Shown: one piece after another, positions 16,554-24,931 of the stretch
Position numbering within the stretch: the stretch's first letter is position 1
How the letters are laid out: the number at the start of each line of letters is the position of its first letter
Assembly: GCA_964478545.1 (NCBI GenBank)
Contig: CAYZIS010000012.1
Coordinates: 1 to 64,000 of the forward strand
Reading direction: 5' to 3'
Source: DQWO01 sp964478545
GTDB taxonomy: Bacteria; Desulfobacterota; Anaeroferrophillalia; Anaeroferrophillales; Anaeroferrophillaceae
DNA: 64,000 nt
The notes under the pieces: generated by a model
Databases searched by the model: none
Told to the model about the DNA's origin: nothing
The model's input: only the letters and a program-made list of their open reading frames with translations
Made by a program: the position numbers and the translations under genes

Positions 16554-17075
16554 ATGAGGATGATTTTCCCCCAGAATGCCTCTTATTTTCTGAGACATAG
16601 AGCGGACCTTCTTTCACTGGCTGAGTTTCTTTATAAAAATGGCATGAAACTCAACATCCAACCGGACTGGGCCTTTATAGAAGCCATTAATCAATTTAAA
16701 AATAGATCTATGAAACTTCAAACCAACGGGAAAAACATGCTGCAATATCTCGTGGAAAATCTGGGGTATGAAGTCAACCATCATGCCCATGAACATAGGT
16801 ACAATTATGCTGATGTGTTATATATGATGGTTTCGTAAAAAGTCCTGCACCGAGATTTTAGCCACAATATAGAGTGGTGTAAGCATTGAGTGAACGCCAT
16901 ATATTATGGTCATTTTCTTAACTTTTGACTTTTCACGAGTGTATCATATATGATTTTAGGTTTAGGCGTAGATTCAGGTATTATCATTGGAGGTCTGGCA
17001 GTAGATCCACCCGAAGAAAGCAAATATGACCATTTCACTCAGCCTATTTCGGCCGAACATTTTGACTTTACGTAG
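16554..17075 (+). pseudogene. Unidentified gene remnant split by a MITE-like insertion
   Basis: Two open segments, 16554-16828 and 16955-17075, join in frame when the intervening 126 bases (insert plus one duplicated target copy) are removed. The join reads YADVLYM then ILGLGVDSGIIIGGLAVDPP and gives about 131 residues ending HFDFT. The left segment contains NGKNMLQYLVENLGYEV and a HAHE motif. The sequence looks like the middle of a longer protein, so it may have been incomplete before the insertion. I do not recognise the family with confidence. Confidence 0.6.
16829..16945. mobile_element. MITE-like element with target duplication
   Basis: A 117-base insert lies between direct repeats of ATATATGAT (16820-16828 and 16946-16954). 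Its ends carry imperfect inverted repeats: GGTTTCGTAAAAAGTC on the left and GACTTTTCACGAGTGT on the right (11 of 16 positions match). It encodes no protein. Non-autonomous elements of this kind move with a transposase supplied in trans; none is in the window. Confidence 0.7.
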
Positions 17076-17138
17076 CAGGCACAATGGTTATGAGGTGGTG
17101 ACTGCAGGTCATATCAACAGTAGAACGGCCCCATTCAT

Positions 17139-17846
17139 TCACTCAACGCCAAAAAATTCCTGTACCCCTTGCAGATCATTATTAATCAAATCATCAACCT
17201 GTAGACCTAATTCCTGGTAATATTTCTGCAGCTCATGGTCATCCCCCACTTCAAGATAGAAATGGGCATCCGAGCCAACAATCAAGGGGTGATGAAACTC
17301 CCGGCATAGGCGGATCATGGTTTGCAGCCGTTCCAAATAGCCGTCATCAAGGTGCTCAGGATAGCGGAAATGGGAGGCATTGATCTCCAACAGCACCCGG
17401 TGACGGATGGCTTCCATGGTAACTGCGGCGATATCGACCACCGCCGCCGAAGAGCATGGATGGATAATGATTTTAACCAGGCCACTTTTAATGGCATTGA
17501 TCATCGCCCTGGTATTGGCCTCTATCGTATTTATTGGCGGCCGGTGCAGTCCGGCAGCCGGCACATCCAACAGCTCAATGACCTCATTTGGCAAATCAAG
17601 TTCCCCTTCTTCACTCATAATGTTCATCTCAGCACCGAAAAGCAACCGGACACCAAGAAGTTCCTTTGGCAACCGTTTTCCCTGACGAAAATAGCTTTCC
17701 ACCGCCCCTTCCGGCATTCCGGGACCATGGTCGGTAATGCCGATCATCAACATATCGCGACTCTGGGCCTCATAGGCAATTTCATACAGGGAGCTGAAGG
17801 CTTCGTTGCTCCGCAGGGTGTGGATGTGAAGATCAATGGATAACAT
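17139..17846 (-). CDS. PHP-domain phosphoesterase (YcdX/HisK-like)
   Basis: A 235-residue metal-dependent hydrolase. The N-terminal metal motif is DLHIHTLRSNEAFSS (H-x-H), followed by GITDHGPGMP, GAEMNI, IIIHPC, LEINASHF and VGSDAHFY, the full set of PHP metal ligands. YcdX-type proteins hydrolyse phosphate monoesters with a trinuclear metal centre. The substrate here is unknown, and a histidinol-phosphatase role is not supported by context because no his genes are nearby. The start at ATG 17846 gives the motif its normal position. Confidence 0.88.
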   Translation of the reverse strand: MLSIDLHIHTLRSNEAFSSLYEIAYEAQSRDMLMIGITDHGPGMPEGAVESYFRQGKRLPKELLGVRLLFGAEMNIMSEEGELDLPNEVIELLDVPAAGLHRPPINTIEANTRAMINAIKSGLVKIIIHPCSSAAVVDIAAVTMEAIRHRVLLEINASHFRYPEHLDDGYLERLQTMIRLCREFHHPLIVGSDAHFYLEVGDDHELQKYYQELGLQVDDLINNDLQGVQEFFGVE

Positions 17847-17989
17847 CTAAAATCCCCTCTGACTTAGACGGTCATTAAAAGCAGCCGATATCAGGTGCTA
17901 ATTTTTTTATCTCTATCCACCAACCATACCCGTCAGACATAATTCCGTCAACCCCGCACCGCCATAAAGATTGTGAAATAAACACAGAT

Positions 17990-20377
17990 ATGCTAGGCAA
18001 CAACAAAAGGAGAATCAGTCTGACGCCGATGGAAACTATCCAGATAAAAATAGAACGAATCACGTACGCTAACCAGGAAACCGGTTATGTGGTCCTGCGC
18101 GGCATCCTGAAAAACCGTCAGGTTACCGCTGTCGGCATTATTCCGGAAGTTGTCACTGGTGCCAACCTGACCGGAACCGAGTACCAGTTCCAGGGCGACT
18201 GGCAACGAAGCAAATACGGTTACCAGTTCGTTTTTGACCAGGCCACGTTGCTCACCAATCGCCTTTATTATTTTCTTGCCAAGGTAGTGAAAGGCCTGGG
18301 GGAAAAAACATCACGGCGGCTGATCGACCATTATGGAGAAAGCCAACTGATTGAGATTATTGAGAAGACACCGGAAAGACTGCTGGAATTCAAGGGCATA
18401 AAGGAAAAAAAACTGGCAAAGATAAAAACTTCCTGGGAAAAACAAAGGGATATCCGGGAACTGGCCACCTACCTGCTACCCTATGGCATCACCCCCAACC
18501 TGATCGTCAGGATTTACAACCATTTTGAGCGTGATGCGGTCAAAAAGATCCAGGAAAACCCCTACCTGCTGACTGAAATCAGGGGAATCGGCTTTAAAAC
18601 CGCCGACGATATTGCCTCACGGCTGGGCATTCCTTTTGATTCAACCTTCAGAATTCAGGCAGCTATCATTCACCTGCTCATGGAGGCCAGTGAAAACGAT
18701 GGACACACCTACCTGCCAGCCGCTGAACTACGGAATAAGGTGATAGAACTCTTGAATGTAGAAGGACAGCCACAGCTTCATTCCCCGACAATTCAAGTAG
18801 TCTTTGACCAGATGTGTACGGCGGAACAACTGCTGCTAACCGGTGGACGCCCCAATAATTCGATTATCAATTTTGCTGATCAGCTGCAATCAGAACCGCA
18901 GCTGGAGCTGAAAGCCTGTCTGCCGGCCTATAAGTTCATGGAAAACCGGTTGCTGTCCATTTTTCAAGAAAAATCAGAAGAAAAGTTTTCCCTGCTGGCT
19001 CCGCAATCCCGGGTTGAATCATTTATCAGCCGATCTGAAAAAAATCTGGAAATCACTTTTTCAGCCCAGCAACGGGAAATCCTTGAACGAATCGGCACCG
19101 GTCGCCGTCACCTGTACGCTCTTTCCGGCTATGCCGGCACCGGAAAATCCACCATTTCCAAGGCCATTCTGGAACTTCTGGCTGAGCTTTTCTGCCAGCG
19201 GGAAGAAATGGTCTGCTGCGCTTTCACCGGCATGGCCTCGTCCAGGATCAGGAAACTGACCGGATTCCCGGCCTTTACCATCCACACCCTGTTGAAATAC
19301 AAGGGCGAGAACAACTTTGAATATAATGCCAACAACCCCCTGCCCTACAAGGTCGTCCTCCTTGATGAAGCCGGCATGGTCAATCTCCAGCTTTTTTACC
19401 GCCTGGGGCTGGCAATAGGTGAGGAAACCCTGTTAATTCTGGTTGGTGATCCGGCCCAGCTACCACCCATCGGCGCCGGCAATGTTTTCGGCGACCTGCT
19501 GACCAAGCCATTCCTCAATCATGTTTCGTTGACCCAGATTTACCGCCAGGATGCCGAAAGCGTGCTGGTTTATTTTGCCAACATCATCCGCACCGGTAAA
19601 ATGCCACCGGACTATGAGGGCGAAAACTACCGCGATTTTTCTTTTATCAGCCAGGATATCCCCAACTACTTCGCGTTACGAAAAAGCCTGTCAGACCAGG
19701 AAATGAAACAGGTTCGGGAAGATAATAATGAAAAGATTCAGCAGCAGATTCTTGAGCTGGCCCGCCGGGCCCACCGTAAGTTGGAACATCCCGCCTGGGA
19801 TTTCCAGGCCCTGACCCCATTAAGAAAAGGGTTGTTGGGAACCGAAGCCCTCAATATCGCCCTGCAGGATATTTTCAACCGCCAGGGCAAAAATCCTGTC
19901 TCTCGCTATGGGACAGTATTCCGTGAAGGAGACAAGGTCGTGCACCTGCAGAACAAGGATATGGATACTGCGCCCTACTCCCCCAGCCTGTTTAAACAGC
20001 CGCATATCACCTTCACCACCAAGCGTATTTTCAATGGTAACGTGGGCATCATCAGAAAAATTGATCACGACAACGAGGTTTTTTATGTTCTTTATCCTGA
20101 TTACAGCGTTGTGCGCTATAATTTCGACCATATCCGTGACATCATTGACATCGCCTACTGTCTGACGGTGCATAAATCCCAGGGAAGCCAATATAAATAT
20201 GTGGCCATCCCCCTGAGCAACAGCCATTTTATCATGCTTAACAACCGCTGGTTCTATACTGCCATTACCCGAGCTGAGAAAAAAGTCTACCTTATCGGCC
20301 AGAAATACGCCTTCAAGCGGGCCTGCACCAATATTGAAGCCGCCGAACGATACACGTTTATGGGCATTCCCGATTGA
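17990..20377 (+). CDS. recD2: RecD2-type SF1B DNA helicase
   Basis: A 795-residue (or 782 if it starts at 18029) helicase of the RecD2 family, acting 5'-3' on DNA outside the RecBCD complex. N-terminal helix-hairpin-helix repeats are seen in VKGLGEKTSRRLIDHYGE and GIGFKTADDIASRLG. Helicase motif I is GYAGTGKST, motif II is VLLDEAGMV, motif III is LVGDPAQLPPIGAG, and the C-terminal motifs include TVHKSQGSQYKYV and FYTAITRAEKKV. RecD2 proteins aid recombination and repair. It is a single gene between PHP and DUF2155 genes. Confidence 0.92.
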   Translation: MLGNNKRRISLTPMETIQIKIERITYANQETGYVVLRGILKNRQVTAVGIIPEVVTGANLTGTEYQFQGDWQRSKYGYQFVFDQATLLTNRLYYFLAKVVKGLGEKTSRRLIDHYGESQLIEIIEKTPERLLEFKGIKEKKLAKIKTSWEKQRDIRELATYLLPYGITPNLIVRIYNHFERDAVKKIQENPYLLTEIRGIGFKTADDIASRLGIPFDSTFRIQAAIIHLLMEASENDGHTYLPAAELRNKVIELLNVEGQPQLHSPTIQVVFDQMCTAEQLLLTGGRPNNSIINFADQLQSEPQLELKACLPAYKFMENRLLSIFQEKSEEKFSLLAPQSRVESFISRSEKNLEITFSAQQREILERIGTGRRHLYALSGYAGTGKSTISKAILELLAELFCQREEMVCCAFTGMASSRIRKLTGFPAFTIHTLLKYKGENNFEYNANNPLPYKVVLLDEAGMVNLQLFYRLGLAIGEETLLILVGDPAQLPPIGAGNVFGDLLTKPFLNHVSLTQIYRQDAESVLVYFANIIRTGKMPPDYEGENYRDFSFISQDIPNYFALRKSLSDQEMKQVREDNNEKIQQQILELARRAHRKLEHPAWDFQALTPLRKGLLGTEALNIALQDIFNRQGKNPVSRYGTVFREGDKVVHLQNKDMDTAPYSPSLFKQPHITFTTKRIFNGNVGIIRKIDHDNEVFYVLYPDYSVVRYNFDHIRDIIDIAYCLTVHKSQGSQYKYVAIPLSNSHFIMLNNRWFYTAITRAEKKVYLIGQKYAFKRACTNIEAAERYTFMGIPD

Positions 20378-20482
20378 TCTTTTCACCCATAATCCTGATT
20401 TTATCCCTTGCCATTTGGCTGAAATAATGATAGTGAGGTCATCCTTTTAACCAAAGACAATACAAACTGACAGCAACGGTAT

Positions 20483-21076
20483 ATGCCCATGAAATTATTC
20501 AATGATTCCTTGCGCCTCGGCTTTATTCTCCTATGTTGTACCGCCATCATTGGCTTGGTTTCCTGCAATAAAAAAGAAGCCAAAAGCCCGATTCCGGAGC
20601 AGAAAACCGCTGCGGCAACCACGCCATCATCACCATGTCCAGCGGGCGGAGACAAGGACGGTCAGCATCTTGGCAGCTTGGCTACCCAGACTAATCCGCA
20701 CGGTGGCGAAAAAACCTCCCACGCCGTGGTGGTACCGGAAATGGTGGAAAAAACCTGGAAGAGCGTCACCTTTAAGATTACCGATAAACAGAAGAAAACC
20801 AACGAGCTGGCAACCATCAATGTTGGTGAAACCTATGAAATTCCCAACTCGAAACTCAGTATCAGAATGCTGCACTTTTTGCCGGATTTTGCGATGAATT
20901 CATTTGGGATAACTTCAAAATCGAATGAACCTGACAACCCGGCGGCAAATTTTGAAGTCACCGAGGATGGCAAAAAGATTTTTAGTGGCTGGATCTTCAG
21001 CAAATTTCCTGACGTGCATACGTTCAACCACGAACGTTATAAATTCAATCTGGACGGATGGCAGCAGAAGCAATAA
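20483..21076 (+). CDS. DUF2155-domain lipoprotein
   Basis: About 197 residues with a lipoprotein signal: hydrophobic LGFILLCCTAIIGL, then lipobox LVSC with Cys near residue 28. A low-complexity Pro/Ala linker follows, then a DUF2155-type domain (VEKTWKSVTFKITDKQKK, SIRMLHFLPDFAMNS, FSGWIFSKFPDVHTFNHERY). The family is periplasmic and uncharacterised, frequent in alpha- and delta-proteobacteria. Start is ATG 20483 or 20489. It lies 27 bases upstream of tRNA-Arg. Confidence 0.85.
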   Translation: MPMKLFNDSLRLGFILLCCTAIIGLVSCNKKEAKSPIPEQKTAAATTPSSPCPAGGDKDGQHLGSLATQTNPHGGEKTSHAVVVPEMVEKTWKSVTFKITDKQKKTNELATINVGETYEIPNSKLSIRMLHFLPDFAMNSFGITSKSNEPDNPAANFEVTEDGKKIFSGWIFSKFPDVHTFNHERYKFNLDGWQQKQ

Positions 21077-21103
21077 CCATTTTTCAAGACAATCAGCAGT
21101 TAC

Positions 21104-21180
21104 GCGCCCATAGCTCAGCTGGATAGAGTGTCTGACTACGGATCAGAAGGCCGGAGGTTCGAATCCTCTTGGGCGCACCA
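21104..21180 (+). tRNA. tRNA-Arg (anticodon ACG)
   Basis: A 77-base tRNA with acceptor GCGCCCA/TGGGCGC, anticodon stem TCTGA/TCAGA with loop CTACGGA, T-loop GTTCGAATC and encoded CCA at 21178-21180. It is the attachment target of the adjacent genomic island: the sequence from 21135 to the 3' end is repeated at 29778-29829, and the gene stays intact after integration. Confidence 0.98.
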
Positions 21181-21186
21181 ATAAAA
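21135..21186 (+). repeat. attL
   Basis: 52 bases identical to 29778-29829, covering the tRNA-Arg 3' half from the anticodon loop plus ATAAAA beyond CCA. After one mismatch, a further 11 bases (CAAGCACTTAC) also match, so the homology includes the start of the tRNA terminator. Confidence 0.95.
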
Positions 21187-21188
21187 AC

Positions 21189-21226
21189 AAGCACTTACAC
21201 GGAATATCCGGTAAGTGCTTTTTTGT
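21189..21226 (+). terminator. Terminator after tRNA-Arg (island copy)
   Basis: AAGCACTTAC (21189-21198) pairs perfectly with GTAAGTGCTT (21211-21220), followed by TTTTTG. It is the island-borne replacement of the chromosomal terminator now found at 29832. Confidence 0.9.
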
Positions 21227-21235
21227 TTTTCTTTT

Positions 21236-21261
21236 CGGGATACCCACCGGGATACCCAAAT
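21236..21261. repeat. Left copy of island-end 26-bp repeat (candidate integrase arm site)
   Basis: Two tandem GGGATACCCA units (starting 21237 and 21249) within a 26-base segment that recurs identically and in the same orientation at 29636-29661. It lies about 50 bases inside attL, where integrase arm-type sites are expected. Confidence 0.8.
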
Positions 21262-21351
21262 GTTTCATTTCGGCGGATTCTTTGGGCGAATCTTATACAC
21301 GTCAAATAGCGAAACCTCGAAGGGAGAATAATGGTAATTTCATCTTGCCGG

Positions 21352-22022
21352 TTACAGTTCACCCCTGACTTTGAAAAAAGTGATGGCAAATTGTTCGACC
21401 AAAACCTTTATGCATTTTTTCAGCTGATCTGACAGATCGTCTTTTGAGCAGAAGCCTAAAATTGAATTTTCATATTCATCACAGACTTTTTCTCCCGCAT
21501 TCAATTCTACGTGGAAGGCTACAGGGTAAGCTCTACCAACTGTTTCTATTTGAATAAGGAAAACTAAGCTACTACCGTTTATATGGTATTTTTCTGCCAA
21601 TCTTTTACGTTCATTTTTTTTATGGATAATTTAGTTTCAATATATTTCAACGTGCCTTTTTTTAGCTCCGGATGAAGTCTTCCCATGGTTTCATCGGTTA
21701 ATAGTTTTGCTTGTTTCTGAATTTTGTTCTCAATATCCGACAATTTACCGATATGTATATACGGAATACTTACAAGATTATTTTTAAGCTGCAACCTGAA
21801 ATAATCTTCCATTGCAGTTTGGTTAATTCCGCAGTCTTTCCAGCAATTCTCATCTCCCCGAAGCAGGAAATGATTAATACATGTTACCTGCTTCCAGGAA
21901 TAAGCATATTTTCCGTAATGATAGAGAGTTATATCCAAAGCCTTGTCTTCACCCATTGCCATCACCGGCAGAAATAACAGAAAACAGCAAACCACCATTA
22001 TCTTGCGTATCTTTCCGCTCAT
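21352..22022 (-). pseudogene. Exported protein of unknown function, split by a frameshift
   Basis: The first frame (21579-22022, 147 residues) has a signal peptide (IRKIMVVCCFLLFLPVMAMG) and ends VKDWQKNTI. The second (21352-21600, TTG start) continues as LAEKYHINGSSLVFLIQIE and ends FKVRGEL. A one-base change at about 21598 would fuse them into roughly 225 residues (VKD then LAEKYH). It may be a real mutation, a sequencing error, or two overlapping genes. Several cysteines (QVTCINH, NCWKDCG) suggest a disulphide-bonded periplasmic domain. The family is not recognised. It is the cargo gene nearest attL. Confidence 0.55.
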
Positions 22023-22215
22023 TATCTGTATCTCCTTTTGTAACTTTACAAGTGACTTACAATTTCATATCAAATGACAACTGCAACCCTCGACTCAAGC
22101 TGTCATTTTCGTACCATCTTGTTCGTTAATAAGTCAATCAATCATAGTTTAACATCTTGGCACAATAGTCCAATCATTTTCGCAATGTTGATATTGACAA
22201 AACCATTAACAGCAT

Positions 22216-22476
22216 TCATTTCACCATCTCCCTGAACAACCTCACAAACTCCCGCATCCGCTTTCTTTCTTCCTTCGCTTCCTTCGTATACCGCCCATGT
22301 TTCAAAGCATTTTTGTTCCTTTTGGGTGGGCCGGTTGACTTGCCACCATGAAGCTTACACCGGCCACTACCGACATGGTCAGTGCCCCAACCGGCCTTTT
22401 GCTGGCAGGGATTTCCCGCCCGGTTTTTGGCGCCGCAGCGTGGATAATCATCATGGGGTAGTTGTTTATTTTTCAT
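22216..22476 (-). CDS. Small HGGK-type zinc-binding protein
   Basis: 86 residues with a CGAKNRAGNPCQQKAGWG motif, then CKLHGGKSTGPPKRNKNALKH, and a basic C-terminal helix. The C-x6-C...C-x2-H spacing suggests a small zinc finger. HGGxxTG proteins of this type are common in phages and islands, often near terminase-like or packaging genes, and their function is unknown. It overlaps the end of the upstream gene by 11 bases, indicating co-translation. Confidence 0.75.
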   Translation of the reverse strand: MKNKQLPHDDYPRCGAKNRAGNPCQQKAGWGTDHVGSGRCKLHGGKSTGPPKRNKNALKHGRYTKEAKEERKRMREFVRLFREMVK

Positions 22477-23161
22477 TATCCCCCCCTGTGTTTTGACCCC
22501 CCGTCTTCATGTTGGCGGCCACCACCGCCTGACCACCATCATTCACGTTGACATACTGGTGCTGGATGATCTGCTTACCACCGGTCCGTATCTTCTGGAT
22601 AGCCAGTAAGCCATCCTGGTAGCACTTAATCAGCCGGACAGCGGTATTTCCTAGGCGCTGCAGTTCACCAGCCTCTGCTTGATTTTGATACCGGTTATTA
22701 AAATTCTGAATCTCACTATCAAGCTTCCCCATAATCTTCATGGCCTTGTCATGACAGGCGGCCATCTGGTGAGCCAGCATCTTTTCCAGGGAATTTTGAG
22801 CATTGATACTTTCGGCGGCATCAACGGCAGTATCAAGGCATTGGGCATCCAATACCCTTTCCATACGAGAGTGGCTGGCATCAATGTTAATCCAGTTCGG
22901 ATCATCAAGGGTGTTCTGGAGGGCAAGTTCGCCTTGTCCAAACTCACCATCGGTAGGCATAACTTCCCCTGCTTTTATTACAGGCGGGGTATCAGGCTTC
23001 AGCATTTCCATGGCTTCTCCCATATCCCTTTCCGCCCTAAACTTGTCGGGCCAGTCAGTACATCCAGTCTCGGATACGATCTTCTCAGCAAGTTTTTTCC
23101 GCACTGCGGCACGATGCAGCTTTTTAATTGCTTTAACGCTACGTTTATCATTTTTTTCCAT
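22466..23161 (-). CDS. Phage/island protein of unknown function
   Basis: 231 residues, mostly charged alpha-helical. A long central helix region (SLEKMLAHQMAACHDKAMKIM to LQRLGNTAVRLIKCYQDGL) may form a coiled coil. The C-terminal motif IIQHQYVNVNDGGQAVVAAN recurs in island proteins paired with HGGK-type partners, as here. No enzyme motif is visible. A ribosome binding site AAAAAGGTGC precedes the ATG. The neighbouring HGGK gene overlaps its 3' end. Confidence 0.6.
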   Translation of the reverse strand: MEKNDKRSVKAIKKLHRAAVRKKLAEKIVSETGCTDWPDKFRAERDMGEAMEMLKPDTPPVIKAGEVMPTDGEFGQGELALQNTLDDPNWINIDASHSRMERVLDAQCLDTAVDAAESINAQNSLEKMLAHQMAACHDKAMKIMGKLDSEIQNFNNRYQNQAEAGELQRLGNTAVRLIKCYQDGLLAIQKIRTGGKQIIQHQYVNVNDGGQAVVAANMKTGGQNTGGDNEK

Positions 23162-23268
23162 AATTGCACCTTTTTATCATGTTGAAATATCATAAACATA
23201 CTTTGCCACTAATCAGATTGTTTGCCATGCCCTAACCCCTCAAAGCTACCCCCTACAGCGGCTTAATT

Positions 23269-23490
23269 TCACTTTGTGCGGGGTACGCATCCACGGTATG
23301 GCATGTATTGATGCAAAGGACAGGTGGTTACCAGACAATCATACCTGCCATCGTCATAGCCGCCCATGCACTCATAGCATTTGGCCAAAATGGATTCTCC
23401 TCTGGTTAATGATTCTCCACGATCGGCTTTTATAAGTTCCTTCCGGCCTTTTGCCCGGATACCGAATTTAGATACTGGTGTTCGGTTCAT
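23269..23490 (-). CDS. Small cysteine-rich phage-type protein
   Basis: 73 residues ending CYECMGGYDDGRYDCLVTTC and PLHQYMPYRG. The four cysteines (C-x2-C...C-x5-C) suggest a zinc-binding module, a pattern common in small phage and island proteins. The function is unknown. Its ATG overlaps the stop of the upstream 133-residue gene (ATGA), so they are translationally coupled. Confidence 0.7.
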   Translation of the reverse strand: MNRTPVSKFGIRAKGRKELIKADRGESLTRGESILAKCYECMGGYDDGRYDCLVTTCPLHQYMPYRGCVPRTK

Positions 23491-23888
23491 GGTTTGCTCC
23501 TATTTGCTGGCAGGTTATCCAACTGTCTGGCTATCCTGCTGCTCAGTTTGTCAATGGGTGCTGCTTTCAGGTGATACACCAGCCGGTAAAAGGTTTCTTG
23601 CCCGACTTCCAGGTTCACGGCCAGGAAATGGCCGTCAACTTCATTCTCAAGTTTAATCCGCTTCGCCCACCATTCAGGCCGGCTTAGCTTCAACCATTCC
23701 CACTCGCTTTCGGATTTCTGCCGGTATAAACCCGATAGAATAGAGCTGATATTTTCAGCGGGAAACTCTTGATTTTTAGAGGAAACTTTGGAAACTTTTT
23801 CAGGGGTGAAAGTTTCCTCCTGGTTTCCAGATGGTTTCCTGTCTGGTTTCCTCGTTAAACACTGTATTGCCAATGCTTTAAGGCTCAT
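23487..23888 (-). CDS. Hypothetical island protein
   Basis: 133 residues with no recognised domain. The N-terminal third is low-complexity (KPSGNQEETFTPEKVSKVSS); the rest is likely helical (WWAKRIKLENEVDGHFLAV, FYRLVYHLKAAPIDKLSS). It sits between the RepA-like ATPase and the cysteine-rich protein. The DNA around its start repeats GTTTCC-like hexamers (23780-23960), which may be iteron-like or the result of repeat expansion in coding DNA. It may belong to the replication module by position only. Confidence 0.55.
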   Translation of the reverse strand: MSLKALAIQCLTRKPDRKPSGNQEETFTPEKVSKVSSKNQEFPAENISSILSGLYRQKSESEWEWLKLSRPEWWAKRIKLENEVDGHFLAVNLEVGQETFYRLVYHLKAAPIDKLSSRIARQLDNLPANRSKP

Positions 23889-23962
23889 AGTTTCCCCCTT
23901 GTTTCCTGCCAGGTTTCCAGAAGTTTCCAGTTTCCTCCCTATGGAAAGGAAACAGGAAACTT

Positions 23963-24931
23963 TTACTTATTTGCCTTAACTTTTTTGACCAATTTTGATA
24001 CATAACTCTTGCTGATTCCAAGCTCTTCAACAATGTCTTTCTGCTCGTATCCCTCATCCAAAAGGCGCTCAACTCTGGCAAGCATGGAATCTTCAAGCGT
24101 CGTTGTTGCCCAGCGAAAAAACCCCTCGGTTTCATGGTAAAGCTGTGCTTCAAATGGTTTGGCATCCTCACCAAATATCCCCCGGTTTTTCCGATAATGA
24201 ACCTCAAACAGTGCCCCTTGATCCGCTGTGTAGCTGCTTGGGTGTTTCAATTGAATAACTGTGTCCAGAATGTCCTCTTTCCGGGAGGTTCCCCGCTGCT
24301 GACCACCTTTGCCGTCGTGGTGGACCATTAGTACGGATCTTCCTTGACCCCTCATCCGCAAAGCCCAATCTTGTACAGGAAGCCAACTGTCACCCTTATT
24401 TTCTTGGGTAGACCGGCAAACCGTGGAAATGTTGTCAACAATAATGAGCTTGATTGTATCAGTGAGAACCCGCTGTATTTGTGCCTGCCCTTCGATGGTT
24501 CCAAGATCGGGAATTCCGTATTCCTGTAAATCTGGTGTAATGATTTGAAAATCGGCTTCTCCGTCCCTATCCATCCCCGCCAGGGTGCAAGCAATACGTT
24601 CCTGAATAGTTACTGCCGGCATTTCACCATCAATAAACAGAACCCCCACTGGTTTTTCAGCCTTCCACTTTAAAAACGTTGATCCGGTTGCACAAGCACA
24701 GGCAATACCGATACTAACATGGGTTTTACCAACTCCACGGAAGGCATGAATAAGGCAAAGCCCTTGTTCAGGCAACCAAGGCGATAAAATGTTTTTTCTT
24801 GGCGGAAAATCTTTCTGCAACAGCTCTGCCACAGAAATGATAACCGGTGTGTGTTTAGTAGCCTCCTCGATCTGCTCTCTTATTCCACCAAAATTGCTTA
24901 GCTCTGGAATTGCTCTTGTTTCAATGCTCAT
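23963..24931 (-). CDS. RepA-like hexameric helicase/AAA ATPase
   Basis: 322 residues of RecA-fold ATPase. Walker A is RGVGKTH (about residue 69), Walker B is KLIIVDNIS, and a VLMVHHDGKGGQQRGTS segment matches RSF1010 RepA/DnaB-type helicases. The C-terminal 40 residues are a helix-turn-helix (DIVEELGISKSYVSKLVKKV), which could recognise the element's origin. It is coupled to the primase-like gene upstream (ATGA overlap). Together they make a plausible self-replication module for the excised island. Confidence 0.8.
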   Translation of the reverse strand: MSIETRAIPELSNFGGIREQIEEATKHTPVIISVAELLQKDFPPRKNILSPWLPEQGLCLIHAFRGVGKTHVSIGIACACATGSTFLKWKAEKPVGVLFIDGEMPAVTIQERIACTLAGMDRDGEADFQIITPDLQEYGIPDLGTIEGQAQIQRVLTDTIKLIIVDNISTVCRSTQENKGDSWLPVQDWALRMRGQGRSVLMVHHDGKGGQQRGTSRKEDILDTVIQLKHPSSYTADQGALFEVHYRKNRGIFGEDAKPFEAQLYHETEGFFRWATTTLEDSMLARVERLLDEGYEQKDIVEELGISKSYVSKLVKKVKANK

